NCBI RefSeq assembly: GCF_040954645.1
Contig: NC_092807.1
Location: forward strand, 76,152,021-76,216,020
DNA: 64,000 bases
Reading direction: 5' to 3'
Source: Diabrotica undecimpunctata
Taxonomy: Eukaryota; Arthropoda; Insecta; Coleoptera; Chrysomelidae
In this document: piece by piece, positions 1-9,139 of the stretch
Layout of the letters: each line of letters begins with the position of its first letter
Position numbering within the stretch: position 1 is the stretch's first letter
The notes under the pieces: generated by a model
Database searches by the model: none
The model's input: the letters and a program-made list of their open reading frames with translations, nothing else
Told to the model about the DNA's origin: nothing
Program-made: the position numbers and the translations under genes

Positions 1-165
1 TGGACTCTAATGGATCATGATGTGGTGAATTATGTACAGCTTCCAGTATTTTTCAAAAGGATACCAAAGTCAGGAGGAGCATTCTACATGATCATCCTAA
101 TATCCCCAAATAACACCGAAAGTGATTCAAAATGGTACAAAACTAATAATAATACATTAAATTAA
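1..165 (+). pseudogene. C-terminal end of a virus-like protein, open at the left edge
   Basis: An open frame runs from base 1 to a TAA at 163-165 (54 codons). It contains YVQLPVFFKRIPKSGG followed by a short hydrophobic stretch and an Asn/Lys-rich tail. It converges on the minus-strand genes of the same provirus and is followed at once by polyadenylation signals, so it looks like the true 3' end of a gene. I cannot name the product with confidence; a structural protein of the Polinton is plausible from position only. Confidence 0.4.
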
Positions 166-184
166 ATATGTAAAAAGGAAAATT

Positions 185-225
185 GTTAAAATAAAACTAA
201 AATAAAACTTTTAATCTTTTATTTA
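185..225. terminator. Back-to-back polyadenylation signals between convergent genes
   Basis: AATAAA occurs on plus at 190-195 and 201-206, and its reverse complement TTTATT lies at 218-223 for the minus strand. They sit between the plus frame ending at 165 and the minus gene remnant starting near 243. This is the layout expected for convergent viral genes sharing a compact terminator region. Confidence 0.45.
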
Positions 226-242
226 AACAAATCTAAATTACA

Positions 243-1243
243 TAGGTAATATATTTTCTCAAAACCATTGGCGAAGGTGGTCCACATTTATCGAGGAGCA
301 GGAAAATAGTCCAGCGACGTGGCAGCAGTCTGCATGAGGAGCAAAGTTTCCACTAGCGTAAGGTGAACCATCAAACTTGCAAACATCAATAATTACGGGA
401 AATACGCAGATGATGTGACACTTCTGTTTTAAAAAATCTGCTTTTGTTCTCCTCGAACGTAAATGTAGTCGGCAGCATACAACAACTTGGATTATAGTAT
501 TTTATTAATTTTGAAATATTCGACATCTCCATTAGAATGCCGAAGACCATGCACGTTTTTCTCCAAGTACGTAGCAGTCTTCTTATCTTGATTACTCAAT
601 GTAGCAAACGGTTGTGGAGGTTTAAATATATAATGTCAATGTTTAAAGCCAATTTCGATACTAAGTTCTTTAGGAACAAACCATCCATCAACAATGAATC
701 TTTGAATGTCGACGAATCTAAATGACGTATCATCCTTCTTGGAACAGTCAAAAACAAACAAGGCATATTTTTTAAATTCATCATAATCTATGAGATGTTT
801 TGTTGTAAAACGAGCATAACTCGGAAAAAATTCAGCATAGTTGTAGTGAGCTATAGCGTAGTCATTTTTTGCTAAATACAATTCCATTTTCTCGTTAGGC
901 CCCATTAATAACCACTTGTACGCTGGATATTCTAATGTGGCCGAATAATGTTGGATCAGCGTGAATGTCATCTCGTTTAGAAGTTTGAAAAGCCACAATG
1001 ATATAGCGTGGACAGCTGAGGTGGTCTTTACACTCCATATCTGACGTCAAGATTCTGCCGTGCATAAAGGTAGTTCATTGATAGTTCAATTTTCACATCA
1101 TCATTGGGAAAGACATGTTTGATTTTGAGTTCCATGCTGGCAGCACTTAGATACTGTTGTTGTTGTTGTAGCATTCGGTTCTTGTACAAAAATGCAATCT
1201 CTATAATTACGTGCTCAAACAAATCAAAACACTTGACGGCCAT
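243..1243 (-). pseudogene. Polinton-associated conserved protein, frameshifted
   Basis: Minus-strand frames at 1243-1028, 998-636 and then pieces down to about 243 read as one decayed protein of about 330 residues. The first piece starts MAVKCFDLFEHVIIEI and contains a short glutamine run. The middle piece is aromatic-rich (for example YAIAHYNYAEFFPSYARF). The last pieces carry YIFKPPQPFATLS, an HGLRHSNGDVEY segment, and a Cys/His-rich tail with FAPHADCCHVAGLF. The order of conserved short blocks resembles small conserved proteins found beside arthropod Polinton genes, but I do not know its function. At least three frame changes separate the pieces. It follows the capsid-like gene in the same direction. 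Confidence 0.45.
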
Positions 1244-1294
1244 CGGTTAATTTATTGTAATCGTTGAAGATGTTGAAAATATGTTTTATCGGAA

Positions 1295-1765
1295 TCAATA
1301 AATTAAAATTGTCCCCCGATAAATGGGGATTATTCGGATAGTTCCATCCGCAGTACCGAGAAACTTTGAATATTCAGGTGAATAGCACAAAAAACTGCGA
1401 ATAGTGCTAACTACGCCTGGATCTCGAACTATTTCCATGTCATATGAACATTGGATATATGTACAAGCATCAAACAAGAAGGCTCCAGCATTCGGTGCAA
1501 GAGAAATAGTTCCATTACCCACTTTCTTTATACTTCCTTTAATTTCCAAAAGTGTTTCGTGTATAGCAAAAAATGCATCTGATTGATTTATGATAAACTC
1601 GACAAAGTCGCTATTGTTAAATGACTTAATGTAAGATGTATATGTACGAAATTCTTCTTTTCTAGTAGTAACGTCCAACAGAGGTTTTTGGTAAAGATCA
1701 AAAGTAGGTGGCGGAGGTTCCTGCTGTTGAACCTCCCCACGTCGAATGTATTGACGTTTTGGCAT
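1295..1765 (-). pseudogene. Major-capsid-like N-terminal fragment (F54H12.2-like)
   Basis: A 156-codon minus ORF begins MPKRQYIRRGE and has a proline-rich N-terminus, then blocks such as TYTSYIKSFNNSDFVEFIIN, INQSDAFFAIHETLLEIKG and VVSTIRSFLCYSPEYSKFL. The order (N-terminal linker, strand with YINS/NSD-type motif, LEIKG strand, TSTIR-type turn) resembles insect proteins annotated as F54H12.2-like, which I associate with Polinton double-jelly-roll capsid proteins. Family members are several hundred residues longer, so only the N-terminal third remains. It lies downstream of the PLA2 gene on the same strand, consistent with a virion-protein cluster. Confidence 0.5.
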
Positions 1766-1974
1766 CTTTCAACTTTAATCCAATGGAAACAAGAAAAGCT
1801 TTATTGGCAGCAGACACGTCACGTCGCATGTAGAGTCTGCGTGAGACTACGGGATATTGATATGCAGAATTTTGTTTTATAATTAAAACCATCTATATCG
1901 TTTCCTTAAAATCCAAATGCAGCGTACTTTTCTCTCCTCTAAAGTTAACGAGTCTTAATTCTTGATCGACTACA

Positions 1975-2292
1975 CTAACGGTAATTTTGAATGTAATTTT
2001 GTTGTAGTAGTTTTTCACCCGAAGATGCGTCTTTTGCTTTAACTCGTTCCCACTCTTTGTTTTCTAATACCCAATCTGCTTTATGTCGATCTTTCAATGA
2101 ATTACTTTGTGAATATGCGATATCGTGATCCCTCGCAGCTCGATCTAACGGATTTATCCCTGGATCTAAAGGTGATAGACGTTTCTGTAATTTTGTTCCA
2201 GGTCCTAGATATTGGTAACCAGGAGCATACAATTCAAACGGTATAGTGTTGATCAGAGAATTCAGCACTCCTTCACCTTGAACGATCAACAT
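1975..2292 (-). CDS. Parvovirus VP1-type phospholipase A2 domain protein
   Basis: A 105-codon ORF starts at an ATG (2292-2290). It contains YQYLGPGTKLQKR, matching the calcium-binding loop of parvovirus VP1-unique-region PLA2, and after about 20 residues RAARDHDIAYSQS, whose His-Asp pair is the catalytic HD motif. In parvoviruses this domain opens endosomal membranes during entry, and adintovirus/Polinton genomes carry similar domains. The domain appears complete from loop to HD helix and the following Lys/Trp-rich helix. It ends at 1975 upstream of the capsid-like ORF. About 70 bp separate its ATG from the divergent ATPase start, suggesting a shared promoter. It is the best preserved provirus ORF, but expression is unknown. 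Confidence 0.7.
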   Translation of the reverse strand: MLIVQGEGVLNSLINTIPFELYAPGYQYLGPGTKLQKRLSPLDPGINPLDRAARDHDIAYSQSNSLKDRHKADWVLENKEWERVKAKDASSGEKLLQQNYIQNYR

Positions 2293-2361
2293 TGAAATGA
2301 ATTGTTTCTTACAAAAATTCCTTTATATAAACAAGTGTATAAAATACATCTCAATCACAAG

Positions 2362-2937
2362 ATGGAGGTCATTCAACAAGATAAGACACTAGCAGTGGAA
2401 AATTTGGATTTTGTCGATAACGGCACAAGAACCAGTAAACATGGCGCATTGCTCGCACATTCTTTTCGTGCTATCATATGTGGTCTAAGTGGATGTGGAA
2501 AAACTAATGTTATGTTGGCATTACTGTTTGACCTGAATGGAGCTAAATTCAAAAATGTTTACGTTTATTCAAAGTCGTTGTTTCAACCCAAGTATCAATT
2601 TTTGAAGGAAGTGTTGAACTCTGTGAAAGAAGTGGGTTATTTTCCATTTAAAAATAATGACGATGTAATAAGTCCCAGTAAAGCTAAACCAAATTCTATT
2701 TTCATTTTTGATGACGTATCAATGTATCATACGAGAATATTACTATATGGACAGACATAAAGATATTGATTGTGCATACCTGTCAATCATATTATGTTAA
2801 TCATAAAGTCGAGATTTGACCAATTTAAACAATTTTGTTCTGAATGTTGGAAAGACAAATACGGTACGTTCGTCATTGTTAAGGAGTTCGATAAGGGACG
2901 ATATCGTACATATTTCGACAAGTTTATAAAATTGTAG
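2362..2937 (+). pseudogene. FtsK/HerA (A32-like) packaging ATPase, frameshifted
   Basis: The likely start is the ATG at 2362 (MEVIQQDKTL). The Walker A motif ICGLSGCGKTN is near residues 40-50 and Walker B SIFIFDDV is near residue 115. This spacing and the DDV motif are typical of the A32-like genome-packaging ATPases of Polintons and related viruses, which pump DNA into the capsid. The first frame ends at 2760. The remainder (SRFDQFKQFCSECWKDKYG and a terminal FDKFIKL before TAG 2935-2937) lies in other frames, so at least one indel and probably a small deletion inactivate it. It is divergently arranged with the PLA2 gene. Confidence 0.7.
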
Positions 2938-2969
2938 GTATGATCCAAACACACGCATTATAGAACAAC

Positions 2970-3939
2970 ATGTCAGACAAAGAGGTAACTGCACGCAAAC
3001 GTAAAGTTGCCGAACTAGCTCGTGTCATTCGCATAAAATATTTGGCACTAAAGTTAGGTAGAAAAGAACAAAATGAGTCGCTAAACTCTCTTTAAACTCT
3101 TTTAACCCATAACCAGTGTTCTAGCAAAATCATCACGATACCACACTAACGTTAAAACGGAGCCGATTAAAAAAGAAGAATCCATAAAAAAGAAGAGTTA
3201 GGAATAAAAGAGCATGATTCGAAAACAGAGGGAAATCCTAGAACATCATTTATTAGTGATGGTGATGTATTCGAAGACACCGATAAACAGTATGCAGAAA
3301 ACATAGAAACAACCCAATCTCAAGATGAAGGATGTGATCAGGTGTTTCAAGAGTACTTGGCGCAATACCACCCTCTAATTCATCCTTATATTACGGACCA
3401 CTGGAGATGCTCGGATAAAATAGATACGGTATACGGTCCAACTCATGATCCTACAACGTCCAAATGGAAACTTGGAAGAACTGATATCGATTTTAATGAT
3501 AAAGCTTATGGTAGACGAAAAATATGATAATGGAACTCGCGGATTATATGAATTACTATTTTACAAAGACCCTGAATATTACACTGAGAATGACGTTAAA
3601 AATTATATTGCACTGCTGGAATTAACAGGACACAAAAAAAATGATGGAACACTAAAAGGGACCAATAGATACAAGTGGATTGAGATTATTAGACCTAATC
3701 TTCGATCGCTACCATAACGTCGACATACAGTGGTTAGTAGGCAGAAGGTTGGCTCTGGATTACCTACACATTTGACATACAACGATGACCCTGTGGAATA
3801 TGTGTATTGGGAAGACCCAAATGAATTTTGTGATCGTCTCAAATTGTTGATTGTTTCCCAAGAAGCAGGAAATACATCCCACAATAACGAAATTGTTGCC
3901 ATTATCAACAAATTACGTGAAGCCGATATTATATATTAA
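2970..3939 (+). pseudogene. DUF8207-like Polinton protein, frameshifted
   Basis: This begins at the ATG 2970 (MSDKEVTARKRKVAELARVI), a basic N-terminus. After several frame breaks it continues through YGPTHDPTTSKWKLG, then GTRGLYELLFYKDPEYYT (3445 frame), KWIEIIRPN and, at the end, KLLIVSQEAGNTSHNNEIVA plus a short acidic tail before the stop at 3937-3939. The run of blocks matches the arthropod Polinton-linked family I know as DUF8207. Its role is not established; a structural or assembly role is inferred only from linkage. At least four frame changes mark it as a pseudogene. Confidence 0.6.
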
Positions 3940-3954
3940 TATTGAGTTGGATTA

Positions 3955-4554
3955 TTGAGCATCATTTCCAATATAAGTTTTGACAAGTTTGGTCGTCATC
4001 ATTATTGTTCTAATGAACAAGCTGTTAAAAAGCTACGTGATGGTTTAAAGCAATCTATTTTGGATTTACAAAACCAGATACCTGCAGTAAATAAGGATAT
4101 TAAGCGAGATCCTCCTGTAGAATGTATACATCTTTCCAATAGGAAATACGTAGATGATCAAATTGTTAATGTCAAAACTTTTGTAAGAAGAGTTTAATTT
4201 GATACGCAAAGAATATAATGCAAAAGATGCTCAACTTGAACAAAAAATCTCAAACTCAATTAGCAAAATTGAAAGCAGTTTTAATAAATTGATTAATGAG
4301 TTAAATGATAACAATAAAATGGATGGTTTGAAAATATCCGATTTGACAAAACAAGTACATGACTTTAAAAATGATTTAGATATATTTAAACGTGAAATGA
4401 AGAACATTACAGATGCTGCTTACCAAAGTGCACAAAATATGATGAAAGTGCTAGAAATAGAAAAAAGATTAAAACAATGGATCTTACTTCACATGATTTA
4501 GACAATCGTTTTAAGGTAATAGAAGAATACATCGAAAATAATAAAAACGTATAG
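3955..4554 (+). pseudogene. Short Polinton protein with coiled-coil tail, frameshifted
   Basis: The first frame (3955-4197) has ISNISFDKFGRHHYC and later KRDPPVECIHLSNRKYVDD. The next frame (4199 on) is a long heptad-like helix with KISNSISKIESSFNKLINEL and further charged heptads. A third frame carries the end to TAG 4552-4554. The pieces read as one protein of about 195 residues with a globular head and a coiled-coil tail. The canonical ATG seems lost (the first frame opens at TTG). A fibre-like virion protein is a guess from architecture and context only. Confidence 0.45.
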
Positions 4555-4687
4555 AGTCATAACACATGTTACACAAACGTATAACATCTACAAATACCGG
4601 GAAACAATTGCTATTCACATTTAAGTATTTACTAATGTTTTTCAGTCCTTCGAGGTAAAACTCATTATGGATAAGCATAGCAGGCCT
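4555..4687. other. Junction between Polinton and Gypsy fragment
   Basis: About 130 bp with no recognisable coding sequence. It joins the last Polinton gene remnant to the Gypsy integrase fragment. No LTR or target-site duplication is visible, so the join looks like a rearrangement breakpoint rather than a clean insertion. Confidence 0.4.
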
Positions 4688-4713
4688 AGCGGTAGGCCTA
4701 ATGGCCTACCGCT
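4688..4713. repeat. Perfect 11-bp hairpin at a breakpoint
   Basis: AGCGGTAGGCC (4688-4698) and GGCCTACCGCT (4703-4713) are perfect reverse complements separated by the loop TAAT. The right arm is part of the Gypsy coding sequence (MAYRSA), while the left arm is not explained by it. It therefore looks like a templated fold-back copy made at the junction. Confidence 0.8.
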
Positions 4714-5277
4714 CGGCCGTGATAGAAACTACAGGCCAGACTCCAACCTGCCTGATGTTAAGTCGTGAAGTTTGTTTGTTCTGCAACCTAGAGTTTGGCT
4801 GCAGACCTTCCGAAGAACATGTTGCAAGCGAAGATTATGTCGACCGCCCTGAAGCTAAGAATGAACAACATTCATGAACTTGCCCGACAACACATCCAGT
4901 TAGCCAGTGACAAAATGAAAGATCAATATGATTTTCGATGCAAGAATGAAAGCAATGAAGTAGGTGACCTTGTTTTTCTTTATAATCCACAACATCGTCG
5001 AGGCTTGTCCCCTAAATTGCAAAGACAATGGGAAGGTCCGTATGAAATTAAAAAGAGAATAAATGACGTAATATACCGAATTAAGAAGTTGCCGAAAGGT
5101 AAACCAAAAGTAGTTCACATAAATCGTCTTGCACCTTATGCTGGCTCAAATGAAACAGAAGAAGCACGAACCCTTCAACATGAGATCAAAGATGACCGGC
5201 GACCAAGCTTTAATAAATTTATGTCAAATTACGCAGAGAGAAAGAGTGCTAGATTCGGCGTGACCACAGAAGTTTAG
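4700..5277 (+). pseudogene. Ty3/Gypsy integrase C-terminal region
   Basis: The sequence opens with MAYRSAVIETTGQTP, the end of the integrase core, followed after a frameshift near 4850 by ARQHIQLASDKMKDQYD and GDLVFLYNPQHRRGLSPKLQ, then WEGPYEIKKRINDVIYRIKK and VVHINRLAPYAG. The last blocks form the GPY/F module and the chromodomain-like C-terminus typical of Gypsy integrases, which join retrotransposon cDNA to the chromosome. The frame ends at TAG 5275-5277. The upstream part of pol is missing, so it is only a 3' fragment. The same frame continues after the TAG into a macro domain. Confidence 0.85.
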
Positions 5278-5694
5278 CAGGATCTTTTTAGTGTTCCGCA
5301 AAACGTCTCTCTAGCCCTCTGTGTTGCCCAAGATCTTGAAATGACCAAAGGAATCTCATCCGTATTTTATAAGAAGTTCGGTCGTTTGGACGAGTTAAAA
5401 ATCCAGCAGCCTAAAGTTGGAGGAGTACTGAGATTAGAAGATGGTTCTCGATCTTTGCTGTATATGGTGACCAGGAAGTCGTATACAGACAGGGCAAGCT
5501 ACGAGAATATATGGCGTGCTCTAACTAATTTGAAGAAAATCGTGTGCAATTATGACATCAAGAATTTGGCCTTACCCAAGATAGGCCATGCACTAGATAA
5601 TCTGGATTGAAAGATTGTCAGAAGCATGCTTGAAGTGATCTTCCGAGCAACCGGCGTACGAATTACTGTGTGTAGCAGACCTTCTATGAGTTAA
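5278..5694 (+). pseudogene. TARG1/OARD1-like macro domain attached to Gypsy pol
   Basis: The region continues in the frame of the integrase after one TAG (5275-5277). It reads DLFSVPQNVSLALCV, EMTKGISSVFYKKFG, KVGGVLRLEDGSRSLLY, VTRKSYTDRASYENIW and LALPKIGHALDNLD, then after a TGA (5608-5610) KIVRSMLEVIF and GVRITVCS, with TAA at 5692-5694. This is the full order of a TARG1/OARD1-type macro domain, which binds ADP-ribose and removes ADP-ribose from acidic residues. The lysine after VTR and the Asp in HALDNLD fall where the TARG1 catalytic Lys and Asp lie. The start of the ligand loop (Gly-Asp-Leu-Phe in the family) reads QDLF here. Two stops make this copy inactive; the ancestral element probably encoded a Pol-macro fusion (inference). 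Confidence 0.75.
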
Positions 5695-5780
5695 GTTAGT
5701 TGATAAGATATAATCGTGCTTTAAACTTATAAATATATTTATATAAATTCGAATCGCCCGTTTTATTTAATCCCGCTACA
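5671..5780 (+). repeat. Candidate short 3' LTR of the Gypsy fragment
   Basis: The segment starts TGTAGC (5671-5676) and ends GCTACA (5775-5780), the inverted TG...CA ends expected of an LTR, with a TATAAATATA-rich middle. It overlaps the last codons of the macro domain. No second copy is visible to confirm it. Confidence 0.35.
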
Positions 5781-6060
5781 GTATTATTTTACTGAAGATA
5801 GCACCATTTTAATGAAGATGTAATTAGAGATTTAAATCAACATATGTTTTTTTAATAAAGTTATTTTACTAGTCAACCAACTTGTCTTTTGTTATTTTAC
5901 AGGAATAAAATACTTTTTAATTCAATTAAATTTTTATGTAGATATAAACATGTAATTACAGCATTTATTTTACAAGAATCTGTTGAATACATACGTTTTC
6001 AGTTAACAGTGAAAATTGTAAAAGTTGGTTATGTTTTCATTTATTAATTTGTTTATTGTT
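5781..6060. other. Non-coding AT-rich stretch 3' of the polymerase remnant
   Basis: Nothing recognisable was seen. It lies between the candidate Gypsy LTR end and the stop codon of the minus-strand polymerase B remnant, so it is probably Polinton intergenic sequence. Confidence 0.4.
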
Positions 6061-8063
6061 TTACTCCCAAGGTAACGTGTCATGAGAATTTTGTTGCAAG
6101 TAACGTTTATCATCGTACGGACTTAATGCAATTTTTTCTTGTGTTATTGTAAAGAGATCATGGGCGTAGGAACGGGACGTTGATTGGGAGACGCTTTTAG
6201 TTGTAAATTCGTTTAAACACTTAACATAATCATCGAAAGTAATGTCATCTTTTACCGTTGAATATTTAACCCCCTTAGATTTTTTTGTGACACTGTAACG
6301 ATAAGACTACTAAAGAGAATTGAAGTACTATTATAAAAATAATACCTCAATCAACCATGGGAGCTTATCGTCTATGCTTTGCCTAGCTCAGTATGTCAAG
6401 TGTGAGTTCGTCTTGTCTTAAACTAGGAATTGAACCTGAACCCTTAGATGATAGCAAATAAAACAAATTTTAGCCAATCATATTTATTAAAAAACAATAA
6501 TCAACCCTGCCAATGCTTAACAATTAATTAGGATGATACTTATGGCGTCGATGAGCTGCTTGTGTGTCCTCCTAATGAGATGTTATGTCCTCCGATGAGA
6601 GCTGCAGTTGTAACATGTGGATGTAGCCTCCTGATTAAGTTTAGTTAAGTCCTGTGGTTAGGTCCTCAAATGGTCAATAAATTTTCATGATTTGATTAGA
6701 ATTTGGATTAGGTCCTCCGATGGTCTTGAATAAAATTGTTAATACACACGTGGATATGGTCAATAAAATATGGTCTTGAATAGAATCGTCAATAAAGCCG
6801 CCAATAAACCCAAGAGAATATTGTAGACCATAAAATGAAGCTTATAACTTTTGCCTTCTTTTATAAATTTTAATTATAGACAAAAAACATATCCCATTAT
6901 GTCACAAAAGCTGACTGACAGAAACTAAGTGGGAGATTGAAATGAAGTTAGCACAGATGACATAGGACGTAAGCTTATGATAGAAATAGCTTTTCTATCA
7001 ACATGGAACAGAATGTCTAGTCTACCGGACAGAAAGACAGAGGGCGAATATTTATTCTACGGGACAGAAAGGGAAAAAAAACAGAGGTCGCCAACTACTT
7101 TTTGAAGAAAAAATAGTAAAAACGAATCTGAATGGAAAGGAATTAATGAATTAATAAAGAAATTAAAATAAAGTAATTATTTAAATATAAATTAATAAAG
7201 ATGTGACGTTTATAATGTTACAACAACTAAATTATTTACAATTCTTTCAATATTTGCATCATCCATATTTTTCTGTTATTTATCCCACAATGCCTTTCGA
7301 TCCTCGTCCGTCGTACTGATCTTGAACGACTACATTTTATATCTAAGTCTAACAAAATGAGTCATACTGCGACCGTTTGTCTCATCTTTCATCATTCCGA
7401 GAACTTTTTTGTTGACTAGAGGTATTCCATAAATATTATTCTCAGAATAGTCTGATGTATCGAATTTAGATAAATTTGCTTTAATAACGTCTCTGTAAAC
7501 TCATCACATTTTATTTCATAGATAAAACTGTCAGTGTTCCCATTACAATTTTCAACTCCCATATATGGCAATATAAAGTTATAATGAAAATTGTACATAG
7601 ATACTTTGGATATATCTAAAATAGACATGCTGATGTACATGGTTTGTTGAAAATAAGCTCTGTTTTGTTAAAAATAAGTTCATTGCCATTGCCATTTTCA
7701 TTAAACACGGTACTATTATGAAATCTTGGGCTAGCAATCAAATTTTTTGCCCCGTATCTTCCATCCCATTTCGACACAAGTTTCACAATACGATGTTTCC
7801 TAATGTTTTCCATTGTTTTACCAAAGATGGCGTTGTTTGCCAATTTGTACTTTTTCAAATGCTGTAGTTGCTGCGGTTCGCAATCTGGTGTTAAGATCGA
7901 TGTAAGGCTTAAGCCACGCACTCTGCTTGAACTTTGGTACTTTATGAATTTTTGTTAGTTTGAGTCCTGCATTCAGAGCTTGTTTTAGATTGCGATAGTG
8001 CAAAGTGTAATCTTTTTGGTGGTACAGGGTGGTCATAAGTTTTGAAAGCTCAGCGAATATCAA
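6061..8063 (-). pseudogene. Polinton protein-primed DNA polymerase B, C-terminal half, split by an LTR
   Basis: Reading leftward from 8063, frames carry [102 protein letters not shown] and KKVLGMMKDETNG (to 7223). Beyond the LTR (6293 to 6061) come DDITFDDYVKCLN and ALSPYDDKRYLQQN, with a final LPWE before TAA at 6063-6061. These are the palm, thumb and C-terminus of the pPolB of Polintons, which replicates the linear element from a terminal protein. The TDSF motif stands where the catalytic D-x-D-S lies, and here the line reads NTDSF. Several frameshifts and the 929-bp LTR disrupt it. The N-terminal exonuclease half is absent; the break lies near 8030-8063. Confidence 0.8.
6294..7222 (-). 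repeat. Solo LTR inside Polinton polymerase B
   Basis: It starts TGTAACGATAAGACTAC (6294) and ends AATGTTACA (7222), with palindromic TGTAAC/GTTACA ends. It is the reverse complement, with divergence, of the LTR at 9127-10314. Polymerase coding sequence resumes exactly on both sides. The flanking 4-mers are ACAC (6290-6293) and ACAA (7223-7226), an imperfect 4-bp duplication. Sense orientation is judged from the TATA box of the other copy. At 929 bp it is shorter than the other copy mainly because it lacks the internal tandem repeat. Confidence 0.85.
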
Positions 8064-8688
8064 TAACTTTGCTGCAAGAGCGAATGGATGGTCTGAAAAA
8101 GAAAAGGTTGTAAACCTGACTATCGCTCTTCGAGGAGATGCCTTAGATGTGCTTCAGACCATAGCCGTAGAGGAGACGGATGATTTCGAACAACTGAAGA
8201 AGAGGTTATGCGATATGGCCACGAACATTTGGAGCATGTATATCACTCGCAGCTTAAAAATCAAAGACAAAAGAGAGATGAGGCTCTTCAAGAATATAAG
8301 GAAGATTAGTACGATATGCTTATCCAAGAGCTCCCGAAGACATAATGGAAAAATTGGCCGTTCAAACATTTATTGATGGTCTTCGTGATCATGAAATGCA
8401 GAGAACACTGTGATTAGCTCGTCACAAGACGCTGGTTGATGTCTTATCCGCCGCCCTCGAATACGAGTCAGCTACGCAGGCCTCTAGCGAGTACAGTAAA
8501 GTTAGGACTGTAAAAAAAGAAGGAGATGAAGATAAACTTGACCAGCTCGTTAATATGATGAAAATATGACATACAAGAAAACGAAGACCATGAGATGCTG
8601 GAATTGTGGCGAAATAGGACACGTACAAAGTTCATGTAAGCATCCTAAGTACGACGCAAATCAAGAAAATCACCATCAGGAAAACTAG
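8038..8688 (+). pseudogene. Gypsy Gag with CCHC zinc knuckle, frameshifted
   Basis: Frames carry [39 protein letters not shown] and DDFEQLKKRLCDMA, the matrix/capsid signature of Gypsy Gag. After frameshifts come a stretch coding TFIDGLRDHEMQ and finally CWNCGEIGHVQSSC, a perfect C-x2-C-x4-H-x4-C knuckle that binds RNA, ending at TAG 8686-8688. Gag forms the virus-like particle. The N-terminus is missing at the breakpoint with the Polinton fragment. Confidence 0.8.
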
Positions 8689-8803
8689 AACGGGTCTGCC
8701 TTAGGGAGGCAGCTTCGACCCGGAACTTTTCCAAAGATCCTCTCATACTAATAGCTTCTTTGAAATGTCGTGAAGATAGTGTATATGTAGATGGAGAAAT
8801 ACG

Positions 8804-9139
8804 TTGTTGGTGGATACCGGAGCGATCAGAACCATTATACGCCAAACAGTTATAAACAACCGTAAGAAATTGTTACCAACGAGGTTGCGACTTCGGACCG
8901 CTACAGGTGAAAATGCCAACATTCATGGAGAAATCCAGGTACAATTAGGAATTGGAGCAGAAAAGTTCGTCCATACTGTTATAGTTGCTGACATCGAAGA
9001 GGAGGTTATATTAGGAATCGACGTAATGAATATGCATGGATTCCAATTGGATTTTAAGAATAAGGTAATCAAAGTTGGTAACGAGGAGGTATTTCTTCAT
9101 CCACATGATGACAACACTGTGCAAGCTGTAACGTTATAA
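8804..9139 (+). pseudogene. Gypsy aspartic protease domain
   Basis: The frame opens at LVDTGAIRTIIRQ, where DTGA is the catalytic aspartate triad of retropepsins, and runs through LRLRTATGENANIHGEI and the flap to ILGIDVMNMHGFQLDF. The protease processes Gag-Pol. The true element sequence stops at 9126; the last four codons shown are already LTR. Downstream coding sequence resumes after the LTR at 10,319, with a one-base frame discrepancy. Confidence 0.85.

Larger units (their letters stand above)
1..8037. mobile_element. Degenerate Polinton/Maverick (adintovirus-like) provirus
   Basis: Grouping entry. The left part (1-4554) carries a convergent and divergent set of virus-type genes: capsid-like and PLA2 genes on minus, ATPase and DUF8207-like genes on plus. 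The right part (6061-8063, minus) is the C-terminal half of a protein-primed family B DNA polymerase. This gene set is known from Polintons/adintoviruses. No terminal inverted repeats or integrase are visible; the left end lies outside the window and the right end is cut where Gypsy gag begins near 8038. Every gene carries frameshifts or stops, so it is a fossil. It is interrupted by a Gypsy 3' end (about 4690-5780) and a solo LTR (6294-7222). Confidence 0.75.

Noticed and set aside
5671..5780. Treating the TGTAGC...GCTACA segment as a proven LTR
   Set aside because: No second copy in the window and it overlaps the macro-domain frame; kept only as a low-confidence candidate.
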